A stretch of DNA of 64,000 bases from Aneurinibacillus tyrosinisolvens (GCF_001015055.1 NZ_BBWZ01000010.1:1-64000); one strand, 5' to 3'. Numbered from the stretch's first letter, positions 1 through 8,446 are shown. A program made the numbers and translations. The notes: generated from the letters alone by a model not told the origin.

Positions 1-31
1 AAAAGGCAAACAATCGTACCTTTCATCACTT

Positions 32-120
32 TGGACTCTCACCCGAGAGGAAGTTCTGCTAAAAGCAGGCACATCCAGTGCCTAACGCAGAACCTCGCGC
101 GTCGTGCGCTTCGGAGTCCA
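32..120 (+). other. Stem-rich element upstream of tRNA cluster, unidentified
   Basis: Nested inverted repeats are visible. A 7-bp outer stem pairs TGGACTC (32-38) with GAGTCCA (114-120). Inside it TTCTGC pairs with GCAGAA and AGGCAC with GTGCCT, and a small GCGC/GCGC hairpin lies near the 3' side. The strict nesting suggests a folded RNA of about 90 nt, perhaps a small RNA or a processed spacer of the tRNA transcript. It lacks the tRNA T-loop, the SRP GGAAG/AGCA core and RNase P signatures, so I cannot name it. Confidence 0.35.
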
Positions 121-149
121 GTATGGCTCACCATATGTTTATCCCATGT

Positions 150-232
150 GCGGGTGTGGCGGAATTGGCAGACGCACTAGACTTAGGATCTAGCGCTTCG
201 GCGTGGGGGTTCAAGTCCCTCCACCCGCACCA
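150..232 (+). tRNA. tRNA-Leu (anticodon UAG)
   Basis: An 83-nt class II tRNA. The acceptor stem GCGGGTG pairs with CACCCGC, and the 3' end is A-CCA encoded in the DNA. The anticodon stem CTAGA/TCTAG holds the loop CTTAGGA, so the anticodon is TAG, reading CUA. A long variable arm (GCGCTTCGGCGT region) and the T-loop GGTTCAAGTCC are present. It is the first of four tRNAs in the same direction. Confidence 0.97.
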
Positions 233-237
233 TAAAT

Positions 238-280
238 TGTCATTCTAACTACCTCGAATTACTTCCTGCTAGAATGACAT
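238..280 (+). other. Hairpin spacer between tRNA genes
   Basis: A perfect 10-bp inverted repeat, TGTCATTCTA (about 238-248) and TAGAATGACA (271-280), encloses a loop of about 22 nt. It lies between tRNA-Leu and tRNA-Gly and is followed by CAGTAG and CACCATAT. The segment after the stem-rich element at 32-120 has a similar CAGTA and CACCATAT arrangement. It may be a processing signal or a degenerate repeat; no T-tract follows, so it is not a clear terminator. Confidence 0.4.
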
Positions 281-332
281 CAGTAGTACCCGTTGAGGGT
301 GCACCATATTTTCTTAACAAAACACAAAAGAT

Positions 333-408
<76 letters not shown>

Positions 409-435
409 TTTATTTAACCAAAAAATAAATAAGAT

Positions 436-512
436 GTGCCCGTAGCTCAATCGGATAGAGTGTCTGACTACGAATCAGAAGGTTGGGAGTTCGAGTCTCT
501 CCGGGCACGCCA
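436..512 (+). tRNA. tRNA-Arg (anticodon ACG)
   Basis: A 77-nt class I tRNA. The acceptor stem GTGCCCG pairs with CGGGCAC, the discriminator is G and the CCA is encoded. The anticodon loop CTACGAA in the stem TCTGA/TCAGA gives anticodon ACG. A34 would be expected to be edited to inosine by TadA so that CGU, CGC and CGA can be read; that is family knowledge. Confidence 0.97.
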
Positions 513-518
513 TAATGT

Positions 519-603
519 GCCGATGTGGCGGAATTGGCAGACGCGCACGACTCAAAATCGTGTTCCTTCTGGAGTGTCGGTTCGACCCCGACCATCGGTA
601 CCA
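519..603 (+). tRNA. tRNA-Leu (anticodon CAA)
   Basis: An 85-nt class II tRNA. The acceptor stem GCCGATG pairs with CATCGGT (one G-U pair), with discriminator A and encoded CCA. The anticodon loop CTCAAAA between CACGA and TCGTG gives anticodon CAA for UUG. The long variable arm runs through TTCCTTCTGGAGT. It starts only 6 nt after tRNA-Arg and is the last tRNA of the cluster. Confidence 0.96.
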
Positions 604-681
604 TACATAAAGAAAACTTGGCTAGCGGCCAAGCCGCAGGCGCTGGTGATCGCCTTAGTTGCCCTTATCTACTAAAAAATA

Positions 682-718
682 AGCACTTTTTCCTGACAAA
701 GGATAAGTGCTTTTTGCC
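682..718 (+). terminator. Intrinsic terminator of the tRNA cluster
   Basis: AGCACTT (682-688) pairs with AAGTGCT (705-711) and is followed by a run of T. It closes the tRNA transcript and separates it from the convergent gene at 745-1254. Confidence 0.8.
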
Positions 719-744
719 TTATAATAAAACGGTTTTTTTCTAAA

Positions 745-1254
745 TTAAAACATATTCTTCATCATAGATTGGACCATAGGATTCTGCAGAAGCTTTGTAA
801 TTTGAGCCATATCAATTCCGCCCAGCATATCTGAAAGCCCTCCAGCTCCATTCTTGCTTCCGCTGTTTCCTCCTCCATTTTTCTTAAGAAGAGACTGAAC
901 AGCAGGGTTTTTCAGCAATTCCCCGATAGAAGGCAGGTCACTGCTTTTGGGCTTATTTTCGCTTTGCTTTTTACCGAACGGCAATATACTTGATTGCGTC
1001 TTGTTCTCGCTTTCCCCATTACGCCCTCCACCAAACAAAGAAATCCGCCGACGATTGCCTCTTCTGCTATTTCGTTCATTCAATTGTTGTTTTATTTCAC
1101 GCAGCTCGCTCAGAATTTCTTCAAGTCTATACATGCTTGTTTTCGTTTGAGATACCTGATCCTGTACCCCGTGAAGCGAATGTTCAATTCGAATAAGCCT
1201 CTCGTTTGTTGAATCGCTTTTTCCTGCCTTTCGTTTCTTTTTATTTCGTGACAT
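745..1254 (-). CDS. Hypothetical protein with repeated LLxNPxVQS motif
   Basis: I do not recognise this 169-residue protein. The start has a strong AGGAGGTG site upstream. The N-terminus is very basic, residues about 20-65 look like a coiled coil (RLIRIEHSLHGVQDQVSQ and following), and the middle is Arg/Gly/Ser rich and probably disordered. The C-terminal half carries two copies of a short motif, LLKNPAVQSLLKK near residue 115 and LLQNPMVQSMMKNMF at the very end, separated by a Gly/Asn-rich linker. No signal peptide or membrane segment is seen. It is transcribed toward the tRNA cluster. The pattern suggests a small structural or self-assembling protein; that is inference. Confidence 0.7.
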   Translation of the reverse strand: MSRNKKKRKAGKSDSTNERLIRIEHSLHGVQDQVSQTKTSMYRLEEILSELREIKQQLNERNSRRGNRRRISLFGGGRNGESENKTQSSILPFGKKQSENKPKSSDLPSIGELLKNPAVQSLLKKNGGGNSGSKNGAGGLSDMLGGIDMAQITKLLQNPMVQSMMKNMF

Positions 1255-1345
1255 TAAGGGAACACCTCCTTTAGTCGTACTAAGTCATATATCATTGTAT
1301 GACGGATAGGAAAGAGAAGGGATAGGGTATGTACCTAGATTAGAC

Positions 1346-1382
1346 AAATACCGCTTTTACAATTGTTCAAAGCGTATTTTAT
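1346..1382 (+). other. Bulged hairpin with T-run
   Basis: AAATACCGCTTT pairs with AAAGCGTATTTT apart from one bulged C, around a loop TACAATTGTT, and ends in T-rich sequence. It lies in the divergent region between the genes at 745 and 1447, where neither gene needs a terminator, so it may be an attenuator or operator for the downstream gene. The role is uncertain. Confidence 0.3.
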
Positions 1383-1446
1383 CCTATATACTTGAAATAA
1401 CCGGCTTGTTTGCAAGTTTCAATCCTGCAGCTAAGAAAGGGGTCAC

Positions 1447-1884
1447 ATGAAAAAAAATCAGAGCAATATTATAAGAGAAGAAGAAGCCGGGATGCGCGAT
1501 ATTTTCTTGCGCCGGCCATTTATCTTTAAATTCGTGGAAACGCTGCTCTATGTTTTCATCGTACTTGGTGTTCTTACATGGATACCAGGCAACCGGGTTG
1601 CAGCCATCCTTGTTGCGACTGTAGCGGCGATCATCATTGTCGGCTTTGCTCCGGCGATTTATAAAGCAATTTTGCATCCGCTCTATCAGATTACAAGAAC
1701 GGACCTGATTATCCATATGTTTAATAAACAAACGAAGCTGCCCCTTCACGAGCTTCAGAGAGATAGTATATGGAAGCCGGTATACCGGGCAAACGGTAAG
1801 AAATACACGGTTATGGCATCACGCGAGTTTCTTGCCGATTTAGACAGGCAAATTGAACGAAGACAGAAAAGAGGGAAAGTATGA
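1447..1884 (+). CDS. Small membrane protein of unknown function
   Basis: A 145-residue protein with an AAAGGGG ribosome site before the ATG. Two hydrophobic helices are visible (about residues 30-45 and 52-70), followed by a soluble basic C-terminal tail of about 70 residues ending in RRQKRGKV. Its last codons overlap the alr start (TATGA), so the two are translationally coupled. I do not recognise the family. The coupling suggests co-expression with alanine racemase, but a cell-wall role is only a guess. Confidence 0.75.
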   Translation: MKKNQSNIIREEEAGMRDIFLRRPFIFKFVETLLYVFIVLGVLTWIPGNRVAAILVATVAAIIIVGFAPAIYKAILHPLYQITRTDLIIHMFNKQTKLPLHELQRDSIWKPVYRANGKKYTVMASREFLADLDRQIERRQKRGKV

Positions 1885-3074
1885 AGCAGCAGGATGAATT
1901 CTATCGGGATGCGTGGGCTGAAATCAATCTCGATGCAATAGGGGACAACGTTCGGACATTTCGGCATCATCTTCCTGAGGACGTAAAAATAATGGCGGTT
2001 GTCAAAGCGGACGGTTATGGGCATGGCGCCTATGCGGTTGCGGAAAAAGCGCTTCAGGAGGGAGCCGATTATTTAGGGGTAGCACTTCTTGATGAAGCGC
2101 TGGAACTTCGGGAGAAAGGAATTTCCTCACCTATTCTCGTCCTTAGCTCATTCCCTTCCCGCGGAATTGAGCTTGCTCTTAACAATGATATTACGATGAC
2201 CGTATACCAGCATGAAATGCTGGATAACCTCATAAAAGCGGCAAAAGCTTCACAAAAGACTGCCCGTATTCACATTAAACTCGATACGGGAATGGGGCGC
2301 ATCGGCATTCGTACGCTTGAAGAGCTGGACTCTTTTATCCAACTCGCTTTGACAAGCCCATGGGTTAGAATTGAAGGTATTTTCACCCATTTTGCGACGG
2401 CCGATGAAGAAGAAACGGGATATCTTGAAGAGCAAAGACAAGGTTTTAAGCAATTTATTGAACATCTAGAGGAACAGAATATTAAAATCCCTTTGGTACA
2501 TTGCAATAACAGTGCGGGGGCTATGTTCTATCCGGGCGAAAGCATGCATATGATTCGTCTGGGGATTGCTTTATACGGACAGTACCCTTCCCCGTATGCA
2601 AGAACTACAGGGATTAGGCTCCAGCCCGCTTTTCAATGGAAGGCAAGGATAAGTCATATTAAATGGGTGGGGTCCAACTCGAAGATTAGTTATGGGGCAA
2701 CCTTTGCTACGAAAGCCGAATCGGTTATTGCAACGATTCCGATTGGCTATGCGGATGGCTACAACCGCCTGTTGTCGAATCGCGGATTCGTACTTGTAAA
2801 GGGGAAGCGCGCGCCGATCGTTGGCCGGGTTTGCATGGATCAGTTTATGGTTGATGTTACTCACATTGAAGACGTATGTGCGGGGGATGAGGTCGTGTTA
2901 ATCGGCCGCCAGGGCAGCGAAGAAATCTCGGTTGATGAAATGGCCGGCTGGCTTTCCACAATCAACTACGAAGTAACCTGCATGGTGAGCGAGCGAATTC
3001 CACGTATTTACTATGAAAAAGGGGAGAAAGTCTCCGTCGCCGACCGCTTTGCGGCACATACATGTAAAGATTAG
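1881..3074 (+). CDS. alr: Alanine racemase
   Basis: A 397-residue pyridoxal-phosphate enzyme that interconverts L- and D-alanine for peptidoglycan. The PLP lysine is K42 in the N-terminal barrel motif VVKADGYGHG. The C-terminal domain has ISYGATF, carrying the second catalytic base (Tyr), and GRVCMDQFMVDV, typical of Alr. The length matches the Bacillus family. The start overlaps the preceding membrane protein gene by four bases. Upstream of ndoAI, as in B. subtilis, where alr (yncD/dal) also precedes the ndoAI-ndoA pair. Confidence 0.96.
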   Translation: MKQQDEFYRDAWAEINLDAIGDNVRTFRHHLPEDVKIMAVVKADGYGHGAYAVAEKALQEGADYLGVALLDEALELREKGISSPILVLSSFPSRGIELALNNDITMTVYQHEMLDNLIKAAKASQKTARIHIKLDTGMGRIGIRTLEELDSFIQLALTSPWVRIEGIFTHFATADEEETGYLEEQRQGFKQFIEHLEEQNIKIPLVHCNNSAGAMFYPGESMHMIRLGIALYGQYPSPYARTTGIRLQPAFQWKARISHIKWVGSNSKISYGATFATKAESVIATIPIGYADGYNRLLSNRGFVLVKGKRAPIVGRVCMDQFMVDVTHIEDVCAGDEVVLIGRQGSEEISVDEMAGWLSTINYEVTCMVSERIPRIYYEKGEKVSVADRFAAHTCKD

Positions 3075-3099
3075 CCATCAACTTTAATCCCTTCCCTTG

Positions 3100-3128
3100 T
3101 TGTTACCTGCTTCGAATCATGTTACAAT
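3100..3128 (+). promoter_or_regulatory. Candidate sigma-A promoter for ndoAI-ndoA
   Basis: A -35 like TTGTTA (3100-3105) and a -10 like TACAAT (3123-3128) are 17 bp apart. About 210 nt of leader follow before the ndoAI start, including a 7-bp hairpin CTCTTCT/AGAAGAG near 3147-3168. The long leader shows no convincing gene. Confidence 0.45.
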
Positions 3129-3340
3129 CAGTAAGAATGAAAATCTCTTCTAAAATTAGAGAAGAGAGGCAGGAATTTGCCATTATTACTCGAATAATAA
3201 AAGAGCGAGTCGAATTCTCCCGCGCGTTAGACAAATGCAAAGTATATTTTTGTATAGGTTACGACATAATGGTAATAAACTGGCGCGGTAGTTCGAGCTG
3301 AACATGGAAAAGGTTGTACAGCGTTGTTGTTGGAGGTGCG

Positions 3341-3625
3341 ATGGTCTTGTCTAAAATGGATACCAAACGTATCATGATCAGTTTGCCGGATCATCTATTA
3401 CAGGAAGTGGATGGATTAGTGGAAAAGGAAAAATCAAACCGAAGCGAATTTATCAGGCAGGCGATGAGATTGTATTTGAAGGAGCGCAAAAAGCGCCACA
3501 TCCGTGAGACAATGCAGCGCGGCTACATGGAAATGGCGAATATTAATTTGCATATTGCTTCGGAAGCATTTCAGGCGGAAGAAGAAGCAGATTTAACATT
3601 GGGACGTTTAGTTAGCGGGGTGTAA
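3341..3625 (+). CDS. ndoAI: Antitoxin EndoAI (MazE-type, ribbon-helix-helix)
   Basis: A 94-residue antitoxin of the EndoAI family, which binds and inhibits the MazF-type RNase encoded next and represses the operon. The N-terminus TKRIMISLPDHLLQEVDGL is a ribbon-helix-helix DNA-binding fold, and the C-terminal part (RGYMEMANINLHIASEAF, ending RLVSGV) is the conserved toxin-binding tail seen in B. subtilis EndoAI. I chose the ATG at 3341 because TGGAGG lies just upstream; an ATG at 3356 has no good ribosome site. It ends 3 nt before the toxin start. Confidence 0.93.
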   Translation: MVLSKMDTKRIMISLPDHLLQEVDGLVEKEKSNRSEFIRQAMRLYLKERKKRHIRETMQRGYMEMANINLHIASEAFQAEEEADLTLGRLVSGV

Positions 3626-3628
3626 TGT

Positions 3629-3979
3629 GTGATCGTGAAGCGTGGCGACGTATACTTTGCGGACCTATCTCCTGTTGTAGGCTCGGAACAGGGCGGTGTA
3701 CGCCCAGTTTTGGTTATTCAAAATGATATAGGGAACCGTTTTAGTCCGACAGTCATCGTCGCAGCCATTACGGCACAGATACAGAAGGCCAAGTTGCCTA
3801 CTCATGTGGAGATTGATGCGAAAGCCTATGCATTTGACCGGGACTCCGTTATTCTTCTGGAACAAATCAGGACGATAGATAAACAGAGACTGACCGATAA
3901 GATTACTCATCTTGATGAAGAGATGATGGAACGGGTAAATGACGCTCTCCAGATTAGTTTAGGACTTATTGATTTTTAA
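3629..3979 (+). CDS. ndoA: Endoribonuclease EndoA (MazF toxin)
   Basis: A 116-residue MazF-family RNase. In B. subtilis it cleaves mRNA at UACAU. The sequence [18 protein letters not shown], then [14 protein letters not shown] and the C-terminal [11 protein letters not shown], is almost identical to B. subtilis NdoA. The start is GTG, 3 nt after the antitoxin stop, so translation is probably coupled and weaker than that of the antitoxin. This is a chromosomal, widely conserved module in Bacillales and not a sign of mobile DNA. Confidence 0.97.
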   Translation: MIVKRGDVYFADLSPVVGSEQGGVRPVLVIQNDIGNRFSPTVIVAAITAQIQKAKLPTHVEIDAKAYAFDRDSVILLEQIRTIDKQRLTDKITHLDEEMMERVNDALQISLGLIDF

Positions 3980-4015
3980 TTGTAATTATCAAGCTATTTT
4001 CATAAACAAGTTCAC

Positions 4016-4048
4016 AAGCTGCTGTGAAAAACGGTAGCTTTTTTTCTT
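4016..4048 (+). terminator. Intrinsic terminator after ndoA
   Basis: AAGCTGCTG pairs with CGGTAGCTT (two G-U pairs) around TGAAAAA and is followed by eight T. It separates the toxin-antitoxin operon from tex. Confidence 0.7.
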
Positions 4049-4095
4049 GCCTTTTTCCGGGGGGTAGCGAGCCAGCATGGAAGGGAGACAGACGT

Positions 4096-6258
4096 ATGGA
4101 TACGAAACAAATGATTTCGCTTATTGCAGCTGAATTGAATATCAGTTTGAAACAAACCGAGCAAACAATACACTTGCTTGATGAGGGAAGTACGGTTCCC
4201 TTTATTGCCCGCTATCGTAAAGAAGCAACGGGCATGCTTGATGAGAACCAGATCCGGGAAATTCAGGAACGGATGCAATATCTCCGCCAGCTTGAGGAGA
4301 GAAAAGAAGAAGTCATCCGCAGCATCGCCGGACAGGAGAAGCTGACTGACGAATTAGAGTCAGCGATCCGGAACGCAACGAAGCTCCAGCAGGTGGAGGA
4401 TTTATACCGCCCCTTTAAGCAAAAGCGCCGGACAAGAGCAACGGTCGCCAAAGAAAAGGGCTTAGAGCCGCTTGCCCAGTTTATCCTTACCGTCAGAAAA
4501 GGCAGCGCTCTGGCAGAGGCACAGAAATATATCAATGAGGAGAATGGGGTAGCCTCCGCCGAAGAAGCGATCCAGGGTGCCTCCGATATTATTGCGGAGC
4601 AGGTTGCGGACGATCCGCAGGTTCGAACATGGATTCGGGAACATACGTTAAAACGCGGCAAGCTCGTTACAGTGAAGAAGGAAGAAGAGCCGTCCGAGAA
4701 AAAAGTCTACGAGATGTACTACGAATATAGCGAGCCTGTACAGCGTGTGGCGCCGCACCGGACGCTGGCAGTGAACCGGGCGGAAAGAGAAGGCATTCTT
4801 AAAGTGAAAATTGAGGTCGATCCGGAACCTATCCTTCCATTTTTAGAGCGAAAATGGATTCAAAGGGAGAGCACAGCCGTTGACATACTGAAAGCGGCGC
4901 TTGAAGACAGCTATAAGCGGCTCATCGCTCCGGCAGTAGACCGGGAAGTGCGCAGCCTCCTTACCGAGAAAGCAGAAGAACAGGCGATCCATATCTTTTC
5001 CGAGAATTTACGCCAGCTCCTCCTACAGTCTCCCTTTCGAAATCATATCGTTCTTGCTGTTGACCCGGCCTACCGTACAGGGTGCAAGCTGGCCGTCGTT
5101 GATGAAACCGGAAAATTGCTTGAAGTTGCGGTTGTCTATCCGACACCGCCGCAAAATAAAGTAAAAGAAGCAAAAGAAAAGGTCAGAAGCCTAATTGAGA
5201 ACTATAGCGTTACCATTGTTGCGATTGGAAATGGGACAGCGTCAAGGGAATCGGAACAGTTCATCGCCGAACTGCTGAAAGGGATGGATCGTGACATCTC
5301 CTATATGATTGTGAACGAAGCGGGCGCCAGCGTATATTCAGCATCGAAGCTGGCCGGGGAGGAGTTCCCTGAGCTCGATGTCGCAGAGCGAAGCGCGGTG
5401 TCCATTGCACGCCGCCTGCAGGATCCGCTGGCTGAGCTTGTCAAAATCGATCCGAAGTCTATCGGAGTAGGGCAGTATCAGCATGACGTATCCCAGGGAA
5501 AACTATCGGACAGCCTGCAGTTCGTGGTGGAGTCTGCGGTTAACTACGTGGGGGTCGATGTAAACACCGCTTCTCCCTCTCTTCTGCAATACGTGTCGGG
5601 TGTATCGAAGCAGGTCGCAAAAAATATCGTGGCACGCAGGGAAGAACTGGGAAAGTATACAGTAAGAAAGCAGCTAAAAGACATTCCGCGCCTTGGCGTA
5701 AAAACGTACGAGCAGTGTATTGGATTTTTGCGCATTGCTGAAGGGGAGAACCCGCTAGACAATACGCCGATCCATCCCGAGTCCTATAGAGGGGTAGCAG
5801 CCCTGCTTGACCGTCTCGCCATCCAGCCGGATGCAATTACGAGCGAGGAGGCAAAAGAGAAGCTGAAACAGGTCGATATCGAGGAGATGGCTGCACAATT
5901 AGGCATGGGTATGCCGACTTTACAGGACATCGTGTCTAGCCTGCTGAGACCGGGCCGGGACCCGCGGGATGAAATTAGCAAACCGCTGCTGAAGAAGGAT
6001 GTACTTGATATTAAAGATTTAGCGCAGGGGATGGAATTGCAGGGAACCGTGCGCAATGTGGTCGATTTCGGGGCTTTTGTAGATATTGGATTAAAAAATG
6101 ACGGACTGGTCCATATTTCCCAGATGCGCCGCCAATTTGTAAGGCATCCGCTTGATGTCGTTTCTGTAGGGGATATTGTAACCGTATGGGTAAAGGAAAT
6201 CGATGTAAACAAGGGCAGGGTTGGTTTGACCATGCTGGGTGCTGATGCAGTGCGGTAA
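4096..6258 (+). CDS. tex: Tex family RNA-binding transcription accessory protein
   Basis: A 720-residue cytoplasmic protein (B. subtilis YdcI type). The N-terminal helical region includes STVPFIARYRKEATGMLDE. The middle holds a YqgF/RuvX-like RNase-H fold (ILAVDPAYRTGCKLAVV), then helix-hairpin-helix segments (VNTASPSLLQYVSGVSK), and the C-terminus is an S1 RNA-binding domain (LQGTVRNVVDFGAFVDIGL). I chose ATG 4096 because AAGGGAG lies upstream and the length then equals the family; an earlier in-frame ATG at 4024 sits in the terminator stem. Tex acts on stalled transcription complexes or RNA; the exact role in Bacillales is unsettled. Confidence 0.95.
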   Translation: MDTKQMISLIAAELNISLKQTEQTIHLLDEGSTVPFIARYRKEATGMLDENQIREIQERMQYLRQLEERKEEVIRSIAGQEKLTDELESAIRNATKLQQVEDLYRPFKQKRRTRATVAKEKGLEPLAQFILTVRKGSALAEAQKYINEENGVASAEEAIQGASDIIAEQVADDPQVRTWIREHTLKRGKLVTVKKEEEPSEKKVYEMYYEYSEPVQRVAPHRTLAVNRAEREGILKVKIEVDPEPILPFLERKWIQRESTAVDILKAALEDSYKRLIAPAVDREVRSLLTEKAEEQAIHIFSENLRQLLLQSPFRNHIVLAVDPAYRTGCKLAVVDETGKLLEVAVVYPTPPQNKVKEAKEKVRSLIENYSVTIVAIGNGTASRESEQFIAELLKGMDRDISYMIVNEAGASVYSASKLAGEEFPELDVAERSAVSIARRLQDPLAELVKIDPKSIGVGQYQHDVSQGKLSDSLQFVVESAVNYVGVDVNTASPSLLQYVSGVSKQVAKNIVARREELGKYTVRKQLKDIPRLGVKTYEQCIGFLRIAEGENPLDNTPIHPESYRGVAALLDRLAIQPDAITSEEAKEKLKQVDIEEMAAQLGMGMPTLQDIVSSLLRPGRDPRDEISKPLLKKDVLDIKDLAQGMELQGTVRNVVDFGAFVDIGLKNDGLVHISQMRRQFVRHPLDVVSVGDIVTVWVKEIDVNKGRVGLTMLGADAVR

Positions 6259-6275
6259 AAAAGAGAAACATGAAA

Positions 6276-6315
6276 AGGGGGATCGAATGCGGTTATATTC
6301 GATCACCCTGTTTTT
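6276..6315. terminator. Terminator shared by convergent tex and cmpA
   Basis: AGGGGGATCGAAT (6276-6288) pairs with ATTCGATCACCCT (6297-6309) around a short loop and is followed by five T on the plus strand. The stem overlaps the last codons of cmpA on the other strand, so it may serve both genes. Confidence 0.8.
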
Positions 6316-6412
6316 CCCGGTATGAGAACCAGCAATCATTCAGCAGCAGAATCTGCCGCCTGTTTTTTGTATGAAACGCTCTCATTAGTTGGCGTCTGAG
6401 CCAGTGGGGCAA
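6293..6412 (-). CDS. cmpA: Cortex morphogenetic protein CmpA
   Basis: A 39-residue ORF with a TTG start and an AGGAGG site 9 nt upstream. It reads MPHWLRRQLMRAF, then QILLLNDCWFSYREK, matching B. subtilis CmpA (MPxWLxxQxxRAF, LLNxCWFxYRxK). The position between tex (ydcI) and the SprT-like gene (ydcK) is also the same. CmpA is a sporulation quality-control protein that works with ClpXP to degrade SpoIVA in spores that fail to assemble the envelope correctly. The TTG start and short length make it easy to miss. Confidence 0.93.
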   Translation of the reverse strand: MPHWLRRQLMRAFHTKNRRQILLLNDCWFSYREKQGDRI

Positions 6413-6479
6413 CGTGATTCCCTCCTGTCACATACGTTTTAGCTGCTTCACTTTACTATATGTGACAGAAAGGGCAATG

Positions 6480-6824
6480 TTACTCGTATTCTCCTTCTTC
6501 TTTTAAGTACTCCAGTTGTGCGTGGAGGGCACGGATTTCGGTCAGAAGGGAGATAAGCGGATAGTTTTCCTCATTCAAAGAGGCAAACTGCTTCTCCAGT
6601 GTGTCCAGGTAATCGATTCCTTCGACAATAGAAGAGTGAGGATCGAGCAGTTCGAGCTCTGAACATTCACCGATAACTGCCGGAAGCGCAGGGCGTTCAG
6701 CCGCAGTAAGCTTATCGATTTCTTTATGTAAGCGGTGGAGCAGAGCGACGAGCTGGTACATATAGCTTTCCGGCATGGCGACAAACTCCAGCCGGTTCTC
6801 AGCGGTTAAAATACAATAGCGCAT
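6480..6824 (-). CDS. Hypothetical 114-residue helical protein
   Basis: I do not recognise this protein. It has a strong AAGGAGGAACC site before the ATG. It is acidic and mostly helical, with leucine-rich heptad-like segments (YQLVALLHRLHKEIDKL near residue 24 and LLTEIRALHAQLEYLKEEG at the end), so a coiled-coil dimer is likely. No membrane segment or Cys cluster is present. It is read toward cmpA and away from the SprT-like gene. Confidence 0.7.
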   Translation of the reverse strand: MRYCILTAENRLEFVAMPESYMYQLVALLHRLHKEIDKLTAAERPALPAVIGECSELELLDPHSSIVEGIDYLDTLEKQFASLNEENYPLISLLTEIRALHAQLEYLKEEGEYE

Positions 6825-6928
6825 AGCATAGGTTCCTCCTTGTCCGTATGTACGTTCACAGTGTAACGCATGTTTGTTTGTTATTTCAATGTCTATTTCA
6901 AAGAAAATGGGATAGGGAGATGGAGAGA

Positions 6929-7396
6929 ATGACAGATACAGAGCTGCAAAAGCGGGTAGAGGAAATTTCCTCCGCTTTTTTCAACAGGCCCTTCCTGCAC
7001 AAAGCTTATTTTAACGTTCGCCTGCGCACAACAGGCGGACGCTATGTCCTGCGGACACATAATATTGAACTGAATCCAAAACATTACGAGATGTTTGGGA
7101 TGGAAGAGCTTGATGGAATCATCAAACATGAGCTTTGTCACTATCACCTTCACATTACAGGAAGAGGGTACAAGCACCGGGATGCGGATTTTAAAGTGCT
7201 TCTGGGTAAAGTGGGAGGCTCACGCTACTGCCAGTCGGTAAAGCCTGTGGTAAAGAAACAAAACCAGTACGCGCTCGTATGCCATTCCTGTGATATGAGA
7301 TATTTGCGGAAAAGGCGCATGGATACAAAAAAGTACGTTTGCGGCAGATGCAGGGGAAAGCTTGTACTTTATCAACTGGAGGAAGAAAATGAGTGA
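6929..7396 (+). CDS. SprT-like zinc-binding family protein (YdcK type)
   Basis: A 155-residue protein with the zincin-like motif HELCHYHLH (HExxH) at about residues 70-78. A second metal-ligand candidate is KHRDADF. A C-terminal zinc ribbon has CHSC and CGRC. The start at 6929 (MTDTELQ) is supported by AGGGAG upstream and by the common MTDxEL start in Bacillales; ATG 6920 would add three residues. It overlaps thiL by 8 nt, so they are coupled. The substrate is unknown; the fold suggests a metalloprotease, but activity is not shown by sequence. Confidence 0.9.
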   Translation: MTDTELQKRVEEISSAFFNRPFLHKAYFNVRLRTTGGRYVLRTHNIELNPKHYEMFGMEELDGIIKHELCHYHLHITGRGYKHRDADFKVLLGKVGGSRYCQSVKPVVKKQNQYALVCHSCDMRYLRKRRMDTKKYVCGRCRGKLVLYQLEEENE

Positions 7397-8426
7397 GAAA
7401 CGGCGTGATGAATTCGCCTTAATTTCATATCTTACAGCAGGGCGCAGCATTCCGGAAGCGGTACAATCCCGCATTGTCGTCGGTAATGGCGATGATGCCG
7501 CGGTTGTAACGGGAAAGAGCGGATATGACTGGGTCGCCTGCTGTGACACCATGGTAGAAGAAGTTCATTTTAAGCGGAAGACGATGCAGCCGCATGAAAT
7601 CGGGCACAAAGCGCTTGCCTCCAACGTGAGTGATATTGCGGCCATGGGAGGTATTCCTCTATTCTATCTTATTTCTCTTGGGGTCTCACCGGAATGGTGC
7701 GAGGAAGAGCTTGCTGGCATTTACCAGGGAATGGAACGGCTTGCTTCCCGGTATGGAATGGCGCTCATTGGCGGGGATACGGTTGCCGTGCCAGGCCCAC
7801 TAACCATAACTGTAACCGTCCTGGGAGAAGTTGAACGGAACAAGCCGCTTCTGCGCTCTGCGGCAAAGCCGGGGGATCTTGTCTTTCTAACCGGAACGGT
7901 AGGGGATTCAGGGGCAGGGCTCGACTTGCTGTTGCAGGGAAAGCAAAGCATAAAGGACGAAGCGAAAATAGAGGAACAGTGGCTGCCTCTCATTGAGAGG
8001 CACTGCCTGCCCGAGCCCCAGGTAGCCGCCGGCAGAATCCTCTCGCAAAGCGGGCACCGGATTGCACTGGACGATATTAGCGACGGGGTGGCGAGTGAAG
8101 CCTGGGAAATTGCCCAGGCAAGTGGTGTGTCCCTTGTCCTTGATGAGCAAAGCGTTCCGCTTAGTGAGGAAATGAAAAGATACGCCGGCCATACGGGCAG
8201 GGAACCGTGGCCCTGGGTATGGTATGGCGGCGAGGATTATCAGCTTATTGGCTGTGCCCCTCCGGAAGCACAGGAAGAGCTGGCAGAACAGTTTAAGAGA
8301 GCGGGCCTGCCGCTGTACTGGGTTGGCCAGGCAGTGGAAGGAGAGGCCGCGGTGTTCTTAAGACAGCCAAACGGCGATAAAATACCGCTTCACAAAAAAG
8401 GGTATAATCATTTTAATGAATTGTAA
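7389..8426 (+). CDS. thiL: Thiamine-monophosphate kinase
   Basis: A 345-residue PurM-fold kinase that phosphorylates thiamine phosphate to thiamine diphosphate. Family motifs seen are [10 protein letters not shown] near residue 34, [26 protein letters not shown] and [10 protein letters not shown] in the ATP and metal site, then [12 protein letters not shown]. The ATG at 7389 has GGAGG 6 nt upstream inside the sprT-like gene; an earlier in-frame start at 7362 would lie deeper in that gene. It heads a run with tsaE, tsaB, rimI and tsaD, as in many Bacillales. Confidence 0.95.
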   Translation: MSEKRRDEFALISYLTAGRSIPEAVQSRIVVGNGDDAAVVTGKSGYDWVACCDTMVEEVHFKRKTMQPHEIGHKALASNVSDIAAMGGIPLFYLISLGVSPEWCEEELAGIYQGMERLASRYGMALIGGDTVAVPGPLTITVTVLGEVERNKPLLRSAAKPGDLVFLTGTVGDSGAGLDLLLQGKQSIKDEAKIEEQWLPLIERHCLPEPQVAAGRILSQSGHRIALDDISDGVASEAWEIAQASGVSLVLDEQSVPLSEEMKRYAGHTGREPWPWVWYGGEDYQLIGCAPPEAQEELAEQFKRAGLPLYWVGQAVEGEAAVFLRQPNGDKIPLHKKGYNHFNEL

Positions 8427-8446
8427 GTAAACAAGGACGTGATGGG

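Noticed and set aside
32..120. Identity of the stem-rich element as SRP RNA, RNase P RNA, 6S RNA or a tRNA
   Set aside because: The conserved cores of these RNAs are not present, so it is left unnamed.
3119..3301. 60-codon ORF in the leader of ndoAI
   Set aside because: No ribosome site, no recognisable sequence, and it covers the hairpin leader after a likely promoter.
3341..3979. Toxin-antitoxin pair as a sign of a mobile element
   Set aside because: ndoAI-ndoA is a conserved chromosomal locus next to alr in Bacillales, with no integrase or repeats nearby.
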